Notes: generated from the letters alone by a model not told the origin. Shown: positions 28,999 to 40,280, numbered from the stretch's first letter. The stretch: 64,000 nt of DNA from Siphonodentalium dalli (GCA_032622095.1 CP136061.1:169327107-169391106); one strand, 5' to 3'. Program-made: numbers and translations.

Positions 28999-30021
28999 TA
29001 TTATATATTTTGGAAGATCTGTGTGTTTGTGTGTGTGTGTGTGTGTGTGCGTGTTCGCGATGGACTCGAACACGGATGGACCGATTTCGACCAAACTTGG
29101 TACGGACACGTAATTCGACCCGGGAACGAACATGGGCCCGTCCATTTGTCCGTGCGGCGTCACCTTGACCTTCAAAACTCATATCTCGGGACCCGCAGTG
29201 CTAATCACGCCGAAATTTAGCACTGCGATGCAGGGAGGATAACTCTATATTCATACGTCGACGAACGTAAGCAATTTGCAGGCAATTACGCATCGTGTAT
29301 TTATCCCAAAATTATAACATTTACAATATATATTGTCAATTTGCAGGCTATTAAGAATCGTGTATTTATCCCAAAATATATCATTTACAATTTCTGATAT
29401 ATATAAAATTTTGTTACAGCTGATATTCTTAGGTCTATTGTCGATAGATTTATTTTTTTGTATATTCACACCACGCATATGCTCAAGTCGTTTACAGTTA
29501 CCACGCGGGTCTGGAATCTCATCCAAGAATCCATTTAGCTGAAATGCTATTTCGCTCTTGCGAAATGGAATCTACCGAAATGGAAGCCGTCAATTCCGAC
29601 AACATCGACATTGTTCAACTTTGACGACGAGAAAATAATTAGTTATAATTAGTTAAAATTTACCACACAATGTTAATTTATCTTTACGTTGAAGCTTGAT
29701 AATTAATGAGCGTGTGTATAATTATGAGGCGCGTTTATATACTTTAGTGGAAATCAAATCGGGTAAAACTGGCGGATTTTTACGGACGAAATTTGATACA
29801 TAGGGTATCTCGGTATCCGCTGGGCCGATTTCCCGGTATCCGCTGGGCCAATTTACACCATTTTTGGGGAGTTGGTGTTGGTGTTGCTGCCAATTTGATA
29901 CTTAGTGGTAATTGTTTGCACGGAGTGTTTTGGACGGGTCAAATCGTGACCCCACCTGGCCTTGACCTTCAAAATTGTCAATTCAAGGTCAAAGCCCGGA
30001 CGAAGTCGGGTCACCTTCTAG
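28999..30021 (+). mobile_element. Helitron-like element, copy 3, diverged and interrupted
   Basis: The start (TATTATATATTTTGGAAGAT) follows the CTAG of copy 2. A long (TG)n run and one diverged subrepeat reach ~29185. The 3' part (about 29750-30021) again has AAATCGGGTAAAAC-type subrepeats, hairpin 29995-30011 and CTAG at 30018-30021, followed by TATATATA. The middle (~29190-29745) is unrelated to copies 1 and 2. The interval may be one element with an insertion, or two truncated ones. Confidence 0.5.
29201..29400. repeat. Small hairpin and 65-bp direct duplication inside copy 3
   Basis: CAGTGCTAA and TTAGCACTG at 29199-29226 form a 9-bp stem. A segment beginning CAATTTGCAGGC occurs at 29272 and again at 29337, with TCGTGTATTTATCCCAAAAT in both copies. 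No coding signal is visible. Confidence 0.7.
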
Positions 30022-30027
30022 TATATA

Positions 30028-30241
30028 TATAACTTTTGCTCCGAAGATTTGCATGGAAATTCACATTCAAAATTTGGGTCACTTGACCTCCCTCTTAAGA
30101 CCTCTGACGCGCCTTTTGCCTACATTTCCTGATATTTCAATAATCGATTTTCTCCAAATATATCTGGATTACTTAAGAGGGAGATTAAGTGACCAATTTT
30201 GAATGGGGACTTCCATGTAATTCTCAGGAGCAAAAGTTATA
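30028..30241. mobile_element. MITE with ~70-bp terminal inverted repeats
   Basis: The left arm TATAACTTTTGCTCCGAAG...CACTTGACCTCCCTCTTAAG is mirrored by CTTAAGAGGGAG...AGCAAAAGTTATA on the right, around a ~70-bp centre. The ends allow a TA target duplication. A solo left arm of the same family lies at 30705-30775 (TAACTTTTGCTCAGCAGATT). No coding capacity. Confidence 0.75.
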
Positions 30242-30296
30242 AATGAAGCAATTTTTCGGGAACCAAAGCAGGCATATAATTGAACAGTCATAACAT

Positions 30297-30467
30297 TTAA
30301 AGATACGGGCGGCGTTGGCGGTGGGTATGCTGTTAAAATATTCACCTCATTCAAAAACCGCCATAAACAGAAAGAATAGTAAAATATAGACAGACCTTGT
30401 TCTTATACCAATCAGAAATATGAACAAATATGAATATTTCTACAACGAACTCCGCCCGTGCCTTTAA
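30297..30467. mobile_element. Short MITE of the TTTAAAG-ACGGGCGG family
   Basis: Ends TTTAAAGATACGGGCGGCG and CTCCGCCCGTGCCTTTAA are inverted copies. The interior has CGCCATAAACAGAAAGAAT and TTCTTATACCAATCAGAAAT, which recur in relatives at 33918-34100, 34767-35268 and 47395-47475. Confidence 0.7.
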
Positions 30468-31636
30468 CTGGTAGTGTGCTATGTAAATTATACAACTTTT
30501 CTTTCAATAAATACATTTTTGAGAATTTTTTTTCTGCATGTAATTACATCACATGACCTACATTTGATTACCAATATCAAATTCAAAAATAAATGCACCA
30601 AAATTATAATGGAACAAGTTCCAAGCGCACCCACCATATAAATACCTGTTGTTTCCAATACCGCATCAAGTGATTCAAGTCACACTCATAAGTATGTGCA
30701 ACTCAGTAACTTTTGCTCAGCAGATTTGCATGGAAATCCCCATTCAAAATTGGTCACTTGACCTGCCCCTTAATTTGGTACATGTGATAAAATTAATGTG
30801 ACACAAATTTAAAGAATCAATATAACATGACCGAAATGGCGACGGAAGTGATTCTTTTTTTTATACGCGGTCAATAATGTCTAGAATCTTATCCGGATCG
30901 GACTACATGTATTAGTGTGCATAAATATGTGAATTATAGGTTTTCTATATATGATGGCTATCAAAACTGAGAGATAAGTAATATCGTTGATCGCAAACGC
31001 CACTGAATTTGTAATCTCCAGCAGGTAGATATCCTAGACGGACTGGAAGATGTTATTAGAAATGTAAACACAGCTATCTATATATATAAAAGAGTAATTT
31101 AGGACAATCTGGTCCTATTTCAACCAAGTTGTGGTGCGGTGACACGGGGTACAATGGCGGGGGTTATACCCGCGTTAGTTTTAGATATTTTGATTTCAAA
31201 ATTTTTTATTAAATAAATTAATAAGAAACAAATAAGCTCACTGTGGGCCAATTTCAGCACCAGATGTACGTTATTTATATGTGCTTTCATTGTGGCCCGC
31301 TCCACCCAACATAATAACGGGTATAAGTTTACCATGGGCTTATTCCATAATTAAATTATTTAGGTCCAATACGATACGATACGATTTATTTGCATAAACA
31401 CCAATAAAGGCAGTATGCTAACAATACAAATAATAATAAAACAATTAATAAACAATTACATGTGAACATGGTATGTCTAGCTATATGTATTTTATTGTGT
31501 GATGGCAAGCATAATATTCATTCAGAGCGCTTATCAAAGAAGCGCCGGACCACGTTGCTGATTTTGCTACATTTTGAGTAGCATACCAAATAGATAACGT
31601 CCAAAAGATTTGCCTATATACACGAACATTATATTG
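30468..31636. other. AT-rich intergenic sequence, no gene seen
   Basis: Apart from the solo MITE arm at 30705-30775, this is AT-rich DNA with no convincing exon. A GC-richer patch near 31120-31170 (GTGCGGTGACACGGGGTAC) contains no supported reading frame. A short ACGATACGATACGAT run lies at ~31370. Confidence 0.6.
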
Positions 31637-32114
31637 TTTAAAGGTACTCAATCCGATAAAACTCCTCTCAATTACTATTTCAATGGCTTCGGGGGTCAAA
31701 AATATTTGATTCGAGTCGAGAAAGTCACCCATCAAAGCTCAGATTTGTTAGATATCGATTTTAGAAATCTATTATTTTTCATTATCGGGAATACTTTCTG
31801 GCCCAGATCTCAGTCAAAATTGCGTTATTATTACCACTTGATTTTAGAGTTATCCATCCTTGTCTGTTTTGGTGTACCAATCTCGAGCAGGAAACGAAAT
31901 TGACGGCAATTATTAGTACTCATCTCGAGAACATAAGAATTTTCAAAAATCAATATCTAACAACTCTGAGCTTTGTTTGATGGGTTCCTCGACTCGAATC
32001 AAATATTTTTTATCCCCAAAGCCCAAGAAATAGTAATATAGGACCCTCTGATCGGATTGTTGTTGTTGGAATCTGTTGAGATGGGGACCCTCTGGTTGGA
32101 TTGAGTACCTTTAA
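31637..32114. mobile_element. 478-bp foldback transposon, TTTAAAGGTACTCAATCC ends
   Basis: The left end TTTAAAGGTACTCAATCCGA and the right end GGATTGAGTACCTTTAA are inverted. Inside, ATTTGATTCGAGTCGAG (31707-31723) and CTCGACTCGAATCAAAT (31988-32004) also pair, as do CATCAAAGCTCAGATTTGTT and AACTCTGAGCTTTGTTTGATG. A half copy containing TTCCTCGACTCGAATCAA lies at 38611-38690. Open frames inside it are not protein-like. Confidence 0.75.
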
Positions 32115-32352
32115 TCGTGGATTCCACAATAAACGCATTAAACCACATGACGTGCACAATACAGGTATATGTACTCATCTGATCGTCTGGCAGATAGAGA
32201 TTGAAGATGAGATATCAATTGTAAGATATGGACAACTTATTGACGGAATCCTACAAACGGCCGTGGTGTCGAACTTTGATATAATGATTGGGTCAAATTC
32301 GGCACTTCAAGGAAATATATCATATATCAGGTTCAAGCTGCTTTCACAAACC

Positions 32353-32500
32353 TGCGGCCAACGTATGCGGTTATCGGGTTAAATAGGCGCATTGTACTTT
32401 TTGAAATCGGTTGCGTTTAACTGTACCAGTCGCAACCCCAGTGGTACATGTATTGTTCGAAACGTTGCGCCTAACCCGATAGCCCTATGTATTGGCCGCA
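32353..32500. mobile_element. ~150-bp imperfect palindrome
   Basis: TGCGGCCAACGTATGCGG...TCGGGTTAAATAGGCGCA is answered by TGCGCCTAACCCGATAGC...TGTATTGGCCGCA. The two arms enclose ~70 bp. It is probably a foldback MITE; no target duplication could be fixed. Confidence 0.6.
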
Positions 32501-33917
32501 TGCGTCAGCCACACGTCTATACGGGCAGCCGTTTGGTCGGAAAATACGCCATATAAAAATTAATAGTGAACCGTTTAACTAATTGCATGAACCAAGCATT
32601 TAATATAGGTATATTCCATTTTAAAAGCAATCTTTACTAAATCAATATTTATTTTCCAACCAATGGTACTCATTTCCAAACCAATAATCTTTCTTATATA
32701 TTCAATATGAGACAATTTCAGTCTAATAAATATAGTTTTCTAATCAATGTTGAAAGGCGCAGAATTAATGTTCTATTTCAATTCAATAGTCAACTCATAT
32801 TCGAACCAATTTGTAAAAACAAATTCTAACACAGCAAATATACATTCTAAAACAGCTATCGTACATTTAATAAACGTCAATTTCGTTTTAATAGCATTTC
32901 TATCAATATACGACAATACGAAACTAATTTTAACAGCAGTCCATGAAAATATTTTAGACGTGAATTCTTGACCAATATACGTGCAATTATTATAATAGAC
33001 GTCGCTAGAGGGCTCGTTCAATGTAAAGTAGGGAGAGATAATTCTATACCCATTATGAGTCAGATCTTAACAGCGTCGAAATTGCATACCCCATGCCAAT
33101 GATGGTAACGTTACGTTATACGCAAAACTAAAGTACAGATATACAATAAGTTTGGATGGATCGTTGATAAATAGTAAAAGAAATGTACAGGGGCGTCGAA
33201 AGATAAAAGAATTGGGGGTCACAGATGATCATGATGGTATCAATTAATTATTAGGGTTAACCGACCTCTTTTGCGATATCACTATTGATAGTGATAGTAT
33301 GGACGAATGTGTAATACTATCTTTGTTATTGACATAATTATATATGTACATGAAAATAACTGCACAAGGCATGCTAGCAGGGAAGTTAAGAAAACGACAA
33401 CAATTTCTTTTCTAGCCCTCAATGTCTGCGGATTATCAAAACGATTTCAATAATCAATATCCCGAATTTTGTCACTGATCGATAAATATGATATTCTTTG
33501 TCAACGCGAAACACATATTACGCCTAACCCATTGCCACGTATTGACGGTTTTGCTATTGTTGGATCAAAACAAGCGAAAATCTATCAAATATGAGCACTG
33601 GTGGTATTCTCCTGACAGCTAAGGAATCGATCTCTAGCTGATAGTATATCCCTCTGACACGTCTGTCAAGTCCACTCCGCAAACGTGGTGTAAAAATGTG
33701 GGCACGACATGAACACAATTTGCACTGAATGTGCAAGTGTTCCATAAGCTATTATATACACGCCATTATCAAATTCAAAATTTTACAATGAGAATTGGAA
33801 AGAGAAAATTGAGGAGGACTTAGCGAGAATATATAAGGGGACAGTGGGGTATTATTTTAATGGGGGATTTTAACTCCCGCACTGCCGAACTTGATGACAC
33901 GATGAGGCAAAGTTTGT
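32501..33917. other. AT-rich intergenic sequence, no gene seen
   Basis: The short open frames on both strands are low-complexity and AT-driven, with no domain-like content. No splice-flanked exon or strong repeat was recognised. Confidence 0.55.
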
Positions 33918-34100
33918 ATTAACGATACGGGCGGCCTTCCCTATGGGAAAAGGTGTTAAACTAGTCACACCCATTAAAACGCCATACACAGAAAGAATAT
34001 TATAGAATAGATAGATATTGTTCTTATACCAATCATAAATATCGCGTACATTGCATGTTATTGTCACGTTTGTACCCTTGTTTATGTAAACAAACATCAA
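33918..34100 (+). mobile_element. Partial MITE of the ACGGGCGG family
   Basis: The left end TTAACGATACGGGCGGCC leads into CGCCATACACAGAAAGAAT and TTGTTCTTATACCAATCATA, shared with 30297-30467 and 47395-47475. The right end is missing; the sequence runs into the AT-rich element that begins near 34126. Confidence 0.6.
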
Positions 34101-34125
34101 AAACGTTACGGAACCGTGTGTTTAT

Positions 34126-34680
34126 ACACTGCCAAAAATATTTTCTCAATTCAGGAAAAAAAAACACTTGAAATGAGAAATTATCTTGGGAGAATAGCTA
34201 GAAAAATAATCACAGCATATTTTCTAGGTCAAGAAATGAAAGGGTGGGAAAATTTCTTTAAGAAAACACAGTAATCTTAGTAAGAAAATCCTAGTAAAAA
34301 AATCTTAGTATAGATTTTTTTTTCTTAATGTAGGAAAGATTGTTTTTCTCGCATAAGTTTATTTTTCTTAAAATAAGATAAGTTTAAGATACTGCGATTA
34401 TCTTGGGAGAATAGCTAGAAATTTAAGAAAGCTACAAAATTATTCTAGAACAAGAAATAATATTTTCTATAGTAAGAAATATCGTCTACATAATTTATCT
34501 TAAGTGATGCCAATGTTTTCTAGAATGAGATTTTCTCAAGCAGGAAAATAAATCTAAGTAAGGAAAACAAGTTTTCTTAAGTAGGAATATTTTCCCCAAT
34601 TAGGAAAGATAATTAGAAAACAATTCCTAATTAAGAAAAACATTTAATTTTAAATTAATATAGAATTTTTATTGTGTATT
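34126..34680. mobile_element. AT-rich element built of TTTTCTTA / TAAGAAAA words
   Basis: About 550 bp are packed with short near-palindromic words such as TTTCTTAAGTAGGAAAA, TCTTAGTAAGAAAA and TTTTCTAGAATGAGA on both strands. A longer word, ATCTTGGGAGAATAGCTAG, occurs twice (~34183 and ~34398). The edges ACACTGCCAAAAATAT and AGAATTTTTATTGTGT look like weak inverted ends. A non-autonomous DNA transposon with internal subrepeats is the best explanation, but the family is not identified. Confidence 0.45.
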
Positions 34681-34766
34681 AAGATATACAATTGACAATT
34701 ATTCTGAATATAAAAACGTCTTTGTAAATATTATTGTTAAATGTATAATAGAGACAATAAGGGGGC

Positions 34767-35268
34767 TTAAAGGCACGGGAGGCCTTAGTTGTCGAAAATA
34801 TTCATATTTGTTTCAATCACCGTAAACAGAAAACCATTAAAACGCATACAGTATCGTTCATATATACCATGACTATCGCGTAAACAGCATGCTATCATAA
34901 AGACCTACTATATTTTACCTAAGTAAGAACCTGATTGTGTTACAGAAGAGAGCACAGTGTTACTGGCTAATCACACACAAATGATATAAACGCTCTTTAT
35001 TAGTTCCATATCAGGAATTCAGCAACAAAGAGCGCTCTTTATGTTTACCATCATAATATAAACAAACACCAGGAAAATAACTTTTTATGCTTTTGTTTAC
35101 ATAACAATGGTCAAACATATGACAATAACATACTGTTTATGCGATATTTCTTATTTGTATACGGACAAAGTCTGTCTACATTTTAATATTCTTTCTGTTT
35201 GTGGCGGTTTTTGACCGGTGAAAATATTTTCCCAGCATACCCACTGCCAAGGCCTCCCGTACCTTTAA
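34767..35268. mobile_element. 502-bp MITE with long inverted arms
   Basis: The ends are TTAAAGGCACGGGAGGCCTT and AAGGCCTCCCGTACCTTTAA. The arms continue inward with AAACAGAAA, ACAGCATGCTATCAT and related words pairing with the right side. An internal pair (AACGCTCTTTATT ~34990, AAAGAGCGCTCTTT ~35027) suggests nested foldback sequence. It is related to 30297-30467. Confidence 0.65.
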
Positions 35269-35694
35269 ATATACAATCAACAATTTCTCGTTACATTTAT
35301 GGGTTTCCTAAATTGCAAGTGGCCAAACAAGATACTGTGTACATTCGTGAAGTGAAACTATACAAAGTACCTGTATCTTGTTCTGCCTCTTAAAATTGTA
35401 TAAACCTATATACGCAACAAAAAATATATTGATTGCTAATAATTACGCCCTGACACATGATTTTCAATATATTTATAGAAAGAGTTATCTCAAATCTGTC
35501 GGTTGCAAAAAAATATAACAATTTCTGTTATTTGAGTATCCAGTTCAAACGATAGGAAAAAAAATCATCACAGATGACAAAACAAGCCCTGTGTGTGCCT
35601 TAATAAACATTGTAAGTCTGTATTTTTAAATGCACATATTCTAGGACAGGTGATGTGTAATAAACACAGAAAGACACTTGTATTAATGGATTTG

Positions 35695-35792
35695 TTGATA
35701 CGGCACTTGTGCCATTGATGATAGATAGAACTCTAGACTCTGCTGTTCATTCTATCATTGTGCGCTAGCACTCGTGTCATATCAACAAACCC
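35695..35792. repeat. ~100-bp near-perfect hairpin
   Basis: ATGGATTTGTTGATACGGCA...ATGATAGATAGAAC pairs with GTTCATTCTATCATTGTGCG...GTCATATCAACAAACCCAT, leaving almost no loop. It is likely a small foldback element. The surrounding 35270-35690 shows only AT-rich sequence without a supported gene. Confidence 0.6.
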
Positions 35793-35939
35793 ATAAACAA
35801 AATTGTGTCATTCTGTGTATATACAGCATGCTTTCAATAGCTGTTTCATGAATCATGCAGATTGCATGTTTACTGATCATGTACTAGCCCAAGTCTTTTC
35901 GGTGTGCAACAGCTTGGGATATCGAATTCAGCAATGCCC

Positions 35940-36340
35940 TAAGTATAATCGACTAATCCGACTAAATCCTGAAAAGTTACCCATAATTCTGCTGTGGTTA
36001 AGGAGTCGATTACTTCGAGCATTACTGTAGTTGAAACTGTTTTGGACCGAGTCCTGTCCGGATACTCTTCTATAACCTCTCAAGATTTCAGTGCTGAATG
36101 GGTCACCATGAATCACTCAATTAAACAATCGCAACGGTGTTGAGTGTTTTGCTTATCGCTCACTATTTTAGTGCTGTATATAAACAAACGATTGACTCAC
36201 ACAAAGTATGTTTTGTGGATAATAACGCATTCATATGAACATTATCCTATACATGTACTATTAGTATATTCTTGGGAAACTTTTTGTAAATGATATTTAT
36301 AAATTATAACCTATAACGAAGGCCATCCATTCCTTTAAGT
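35940..36340 (-). mobile_element. Interspersed repeat, inverted relative of 46260-47230
   Basis: TCCTGAAAAGTTACCCATAA and TTCTGCTGTGGTTA (35967-36001) are the reverse complement of 46262-46305. The region 36090-36340 (GAATGGGTCACCATGAATCA, AAGGCCATCCATTCCTTTAA) mirrors 46968-47230 (GGCAGAGATGGCCTTCATTG, TTATTCATGGTCACCCATTC). The terminal TTTAAAGG resembles the neighbouring MITE families. Confidence 0.6.
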
Positions 36341-36805
36341 TCCAAAGATATAAGGAGAATCACTGCATTTTAATTGCATACCGGATCCATCGTGGTGCAA
36401 CTGTTTTGTGTTCAAGGGGTAATCTTACCATGATGTTGGAAATTACTGCAGTGTAATACCACATCATTACCGGGGTAACACCACGTTAGAGATGGCCAAT
36501 TACTTTAAGTATATGCAGGTTTGAAATCATCATGCTTGGGAAAGGCTGCCCTCTATGTTATTATAAAAAAGCGTCAATTTGACCTAATCTGAAGAAATAC
36601 TGGTAGTTCTACAATCAAGATAACTTCAGCCCACAATTCTGGGCGTAAAGTCCATTAGAGAAGAGCATCGGGTGGGACTCGGTCAAAAACAGCATCAACC
36701 CAACCGATACCACAAGGTGTGGACCGGGAAAACTTGGTCTAAACAGGTACTAGTGCATGCATGTATTACAAGTATTAAAGGGTACACTAAATCCAGCCAT
36801 TTATG
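36341..36805. other. Spacer with no gene seen
   Basis: Mixed AT-rich DNA. Paired words such as ACTGCAGTGTAATACCAC and CGGGGTAACACCACG occur near 36450-36490, but I could delimit no element or exon. Confidence 0.5.
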
Positions 36806-37018
36806 AGACCATCTCCTTTTATACTCAACAGAATATATGCAACAAATGAATGAATTTGGCCCATGGATAAGTGCAACACTTGTGTGCTCTATGAACAGTG
36901 CAAACAACATGGTATTTATAATGAAAATGAATTATTGGCTGGAGTCATAAATTCATTTTCATTATAATTTATACATGTTGTTTGCATATATTCTGCTGTG
37001 TATAAAAGGAGATGCTCT
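36806..37018. mobile_element. Foldback element, ~213 bp
   Basis: CATCTCCTTTTATACTCAAC (36809) pairs with the reverse of TGTGTATAAAAGGAGATGC (36997). Inside, GCAAACAACATGGTATTTAT pairs with ATTTATACATGTTGTTTGC. The two nested arms flank an ATTGGCTGGAGTCAT centre. Confidence 0.6.
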
Positions 37019-37814
37019 TAATGCTCAGTGTAAAACACTGCAAATATGGAACTTAAAGAGCTTTGATCTATCTTCTACTGGAAACACTGTTAAATTTATT
37101 AAGACTTTATCAAGTCTTTTCATAGTATAGTCTACTTGTTAGTATAGTACTCACTAGTATTTCCAGACTTTTTGTGATAAAAATGCAGATAAAAGTGCAG
37201 AATTACATGTACATGTACTTGTTTTAAATTGATGCATTAAGTGCATGAGCGGCTTTAGAGTTCTTTGAAGTGCGGTCATGCAAAATAACATAAAAGTTTG
37301 TAAAAAAAAGGTACATGTACATACTACTATGATTATAGCGGTATGAAGTGTCTGGAGCACCTTTGATGGATAAAAGCGAATGTAAAACAGGCCTTAAAAT
37401 TTTGCAAGAATCAAACTATAGCATTTCTACATCAAATCAGCTGCTTTTTACCAGACTCAAACTAAGAATCATGATACTGACTCTCATCATACTAAAATCC
37501 CTACAAAATAATCTAATGGTGCGCAGAAATTTCATTGAGTGTTTCAAATCATTTTAAAGGGACCCAAGGCACTCACAGAGAGTAAATATGACAAAACATA
37601 TAACATACAACAGTTCGTAAAAACATCACCACTAAGAAAAACATGAATTACTGGTTGATATATTAATTATTGAAAGTTTTCCAATAACGAAATTTCTCCT
37701 GTTGGAACCATTGCTATGTAAACAAAACTGTTACAGTGATTTGTCAAAGTTTTTATTACCGGTAGTCTAAATATTATTTTCAGAATATTTTTCAATGCTT
37801 TGGCATTGCAATGT
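37019..37814. other. AT-rich intergenic sequence, no gene seen
   Basis: The open frames of 64-69 codons here are cysteine- and threonine-rich random-looking translations. No splice sites, domain motifs or repeats could be supported. Confidence 0.5.
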
Positions 37815-38074
37815 TTAACCCTTTCATGATGGGAGTGCGCTGGTGCAGCATTAAAGATCATGTACCAGTGAATTCTTGTATATATACAAGTCTCACATAG
37901 CGAGCCTCACATGTATAAGAGAATGCACTGGGTTACAAGGTCACGGTAAATATTGTTAGGCCATGTTTTCTCTAATATATGTGAGGCTCCACTTTGAAGA
38001 CTCGCAAATATAAGAGAATGCACTGGCACAGGGTTTTAGCAAAATTTCAGGAATCTCCAGTAATGGAAGGTTTT
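37815..38074. mobile_element. piggyBac-like TTAA MITE, copy 1
   Basis: It starts TTAACCCTTTCATGATGGGA and ends with a worn CCAGTAATGGAAGGTTTTA. Two internal hairpins are built on (T)TATATACAAG...CTTGTATATA-type and CATTCTCTTATATATGCGAG-type arms around the spacer GGTCACGGTAAATATTGTTA. The TTAA boundary and CCCTTT start fit the piggyBac superfamily; no transposase is present. Confidence 0.65.
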
Positions 38075-39228
38075 AGTTTTTATTAAACTTTGGCATCTTA
38101 TTGGACTTATTCAACATTGGTTGGTAATGTCACTGTAACAGTGATGTTTATCATAATTGCTAGCATGCAATGCCATTCTTTCGTATAAATTAATTAACTC
38201 ACAGAATATCGAAAGACCAGATGTGAGTATAATATAAATTGATCACCCCATTTTATGCAGGGATACAAAAAATAAACATACATGTAACATATGTTAGGCT
38301 TTAAAGTCAACATGGACAATTAAAGGTAAACAGTCTGATTTGATGGTCTCCATATCATAAGATTCCAAGAACAACATTTCTTAATCAATTAATTACCAAA
38401 ACATAATGCTAACTACTGTCAACTCTAGTGTAACATTTTCCAAATCGTGTTATAAATCAACATTTTGTTCATCGCAACTTGGTATCAAGATTATGTCAGT
38501 CGACTCAGTCGGTTCGTTGAATATTTGCTAGGCCGGGAAATATTCAAGGTGGTGAAAAATAACAGATTTCAAAAATTTATATTTTATAACTCAGAACTTT
38601 AAACGGTGTGTTCCTCGACTCGAATCAATTAGTTTTACCCCTGAAGCCAAAGAAATGGTAATTGAGGAGCATGAACTCGGATTATCTATATTTAAATGTA
38701 CATGTATTGTATGGTACATGTATAGCCACTTTAAGCTCTTGTACATATTACTTGGTGATACAGCAGGTTGACAAAGATAAAGGAACATTAGAATATTTTG
38801 ATTCTGTTATGGATTTTAAGGCCTGTATGTGTACATGAATCTGATTATATTGACATACTGCAATAATTTGTCACTTAAAAGTTCATATCCTTCAGATAAG
38901 CTCAGTAACAAGGCTTAAGACTGTTCCACGGGTACTGTTGTGGTTTGTCAAAGTTTGTGTGGAGATTTGAAACTGGTACACCTCCAAATTCTGGTCAATG
39001 TTGTATGAAATATAAAAAAGTTTATGCATACGCTGGATGCCATTGTGCACATTTTCTGAGACTCGGTGACGCATACAAGTACATGTATGTTGTAGAATTG
39101 AATTCACTTGCCAAGATTTTCGCCTCATAAGTCTGATAAAATGTAGAGGTCACTGATCAGTCTCCACCAAGGAATGAATGCATACATATATGTGTCATTT
39201 TTTCCTTTGATGACCACATTGAACGTCA
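38075..39228. other. Intergenic sequence with one MITE half copy
   Basis: 38600-38700 is a half copy of the 31637-32114 element (TTCCTCGACTCGAATCAA, CTGAAGCCAAAGAAATGGTA). The rest is AT-rich without a supported exon. Confidence 0.55.
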
Positions 39229-40224
39229 TTTGGTTATAAATTAAAGCCTCCATTTCGCTGCAATGTGCACTAGTTACCAGGTATGCATGGTACTGGATTC
39301 AGTGCATACCGTCCGTAGGTATACATATAGTACTGTGGTACATGTGTATAGCCAGGAGACTCAGGACTCACTGTCACACAGCAACAACACACATTGTGGC
39401 ATGCATGAACGAATACCGATAACATCTACAGTACATGTATCCAGTACATGTACACCGAATAACATTTGAAATCCTTCCTCATCCAGTCTTGGGCAGAATT
39501 AATAATATTGGCATTAAGGGTCACCATGCAGTGTCTGCAAGAAGCACTCAGGAAACATGATTTGGTTATAAATTAAAGCCTCCATTTCGCTGCAGTGTGC
39601 ACTAGTTACCAGGTATGCATGGTACTGGATTAAGTGCATACCATCCGTAGGTATACATATAGTACTGTGGTTCATGCGTATAGCCAGGAGACTCAGGACT
39701 CACTGTCACACAGCAACAACACACATTGTGGCATGTATGGACGAATGCCGATAACATCTACTGTACATGTATCCAGTACATGTACACCGAATAACATTTG
39801 AAATCCTTCCTCATCCAGTCTTGGGCAGAATTAATAATATTGGTATTAAGGGTCACCATGCAGTATCTGCAAGAAGCACTCAGGAAACATGATTTGGTTA
39901 TAAATTAAAGCCTCCATTTCGCTGCAGTGTGCACTAGTTACCAGGTATGCATGGTACTGGATTCAGTGCATACCGTCCGTAGGTATACATACAGTACTGT
40001 GGTACATGTGTATAGCCAGGAGACTCAGGACTCACTGTCACACAGCAACAACACACATTGTGGCATGCATGGACGAATACCGATAACATCCACAGTACAT
40101 GTATCCAGTACATGTACACCGAATAACATTTGAAATCCTTCCTCGTCCAGTCTTGGGTAGAATTAATAATATTGGTATTAAGGGTCACCATGCAGTGTCT
40201 GCAAGAAGCACTCAGGAAACATGA
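39229..40224 (+). repeat. 332-bp tandem repeat, three copies
   Basis: TTTGGTTATAAATTAAAGCC starts each copy at 39229, 39561 and 39893. Each copy ends with GAAGCACTCAGGAAACATGA. The copies differ by only a handful of substitutions (for example CATGCATGAACG against CATGTATGGACG), so the triplication is recent. The 68-codon open frame repeated in copies 1 and 3 is broken in copy 2 and gives no recognisable protein. Confidence 0.92.
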
Positions 40225-40280
40225 TTCTATGATTGGTTATCAGATATCAGGCCTTGAATGAAATTTTGATGTCTCAATCC

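Noticed and set aside
27476-29220. Several 60-230-codon open frames on both strands
   Set aside because: They translate the (TA)n, (TG)n and ~130-bp Helitron subrepeats; the same peptide blocks recur with each repeat unit.
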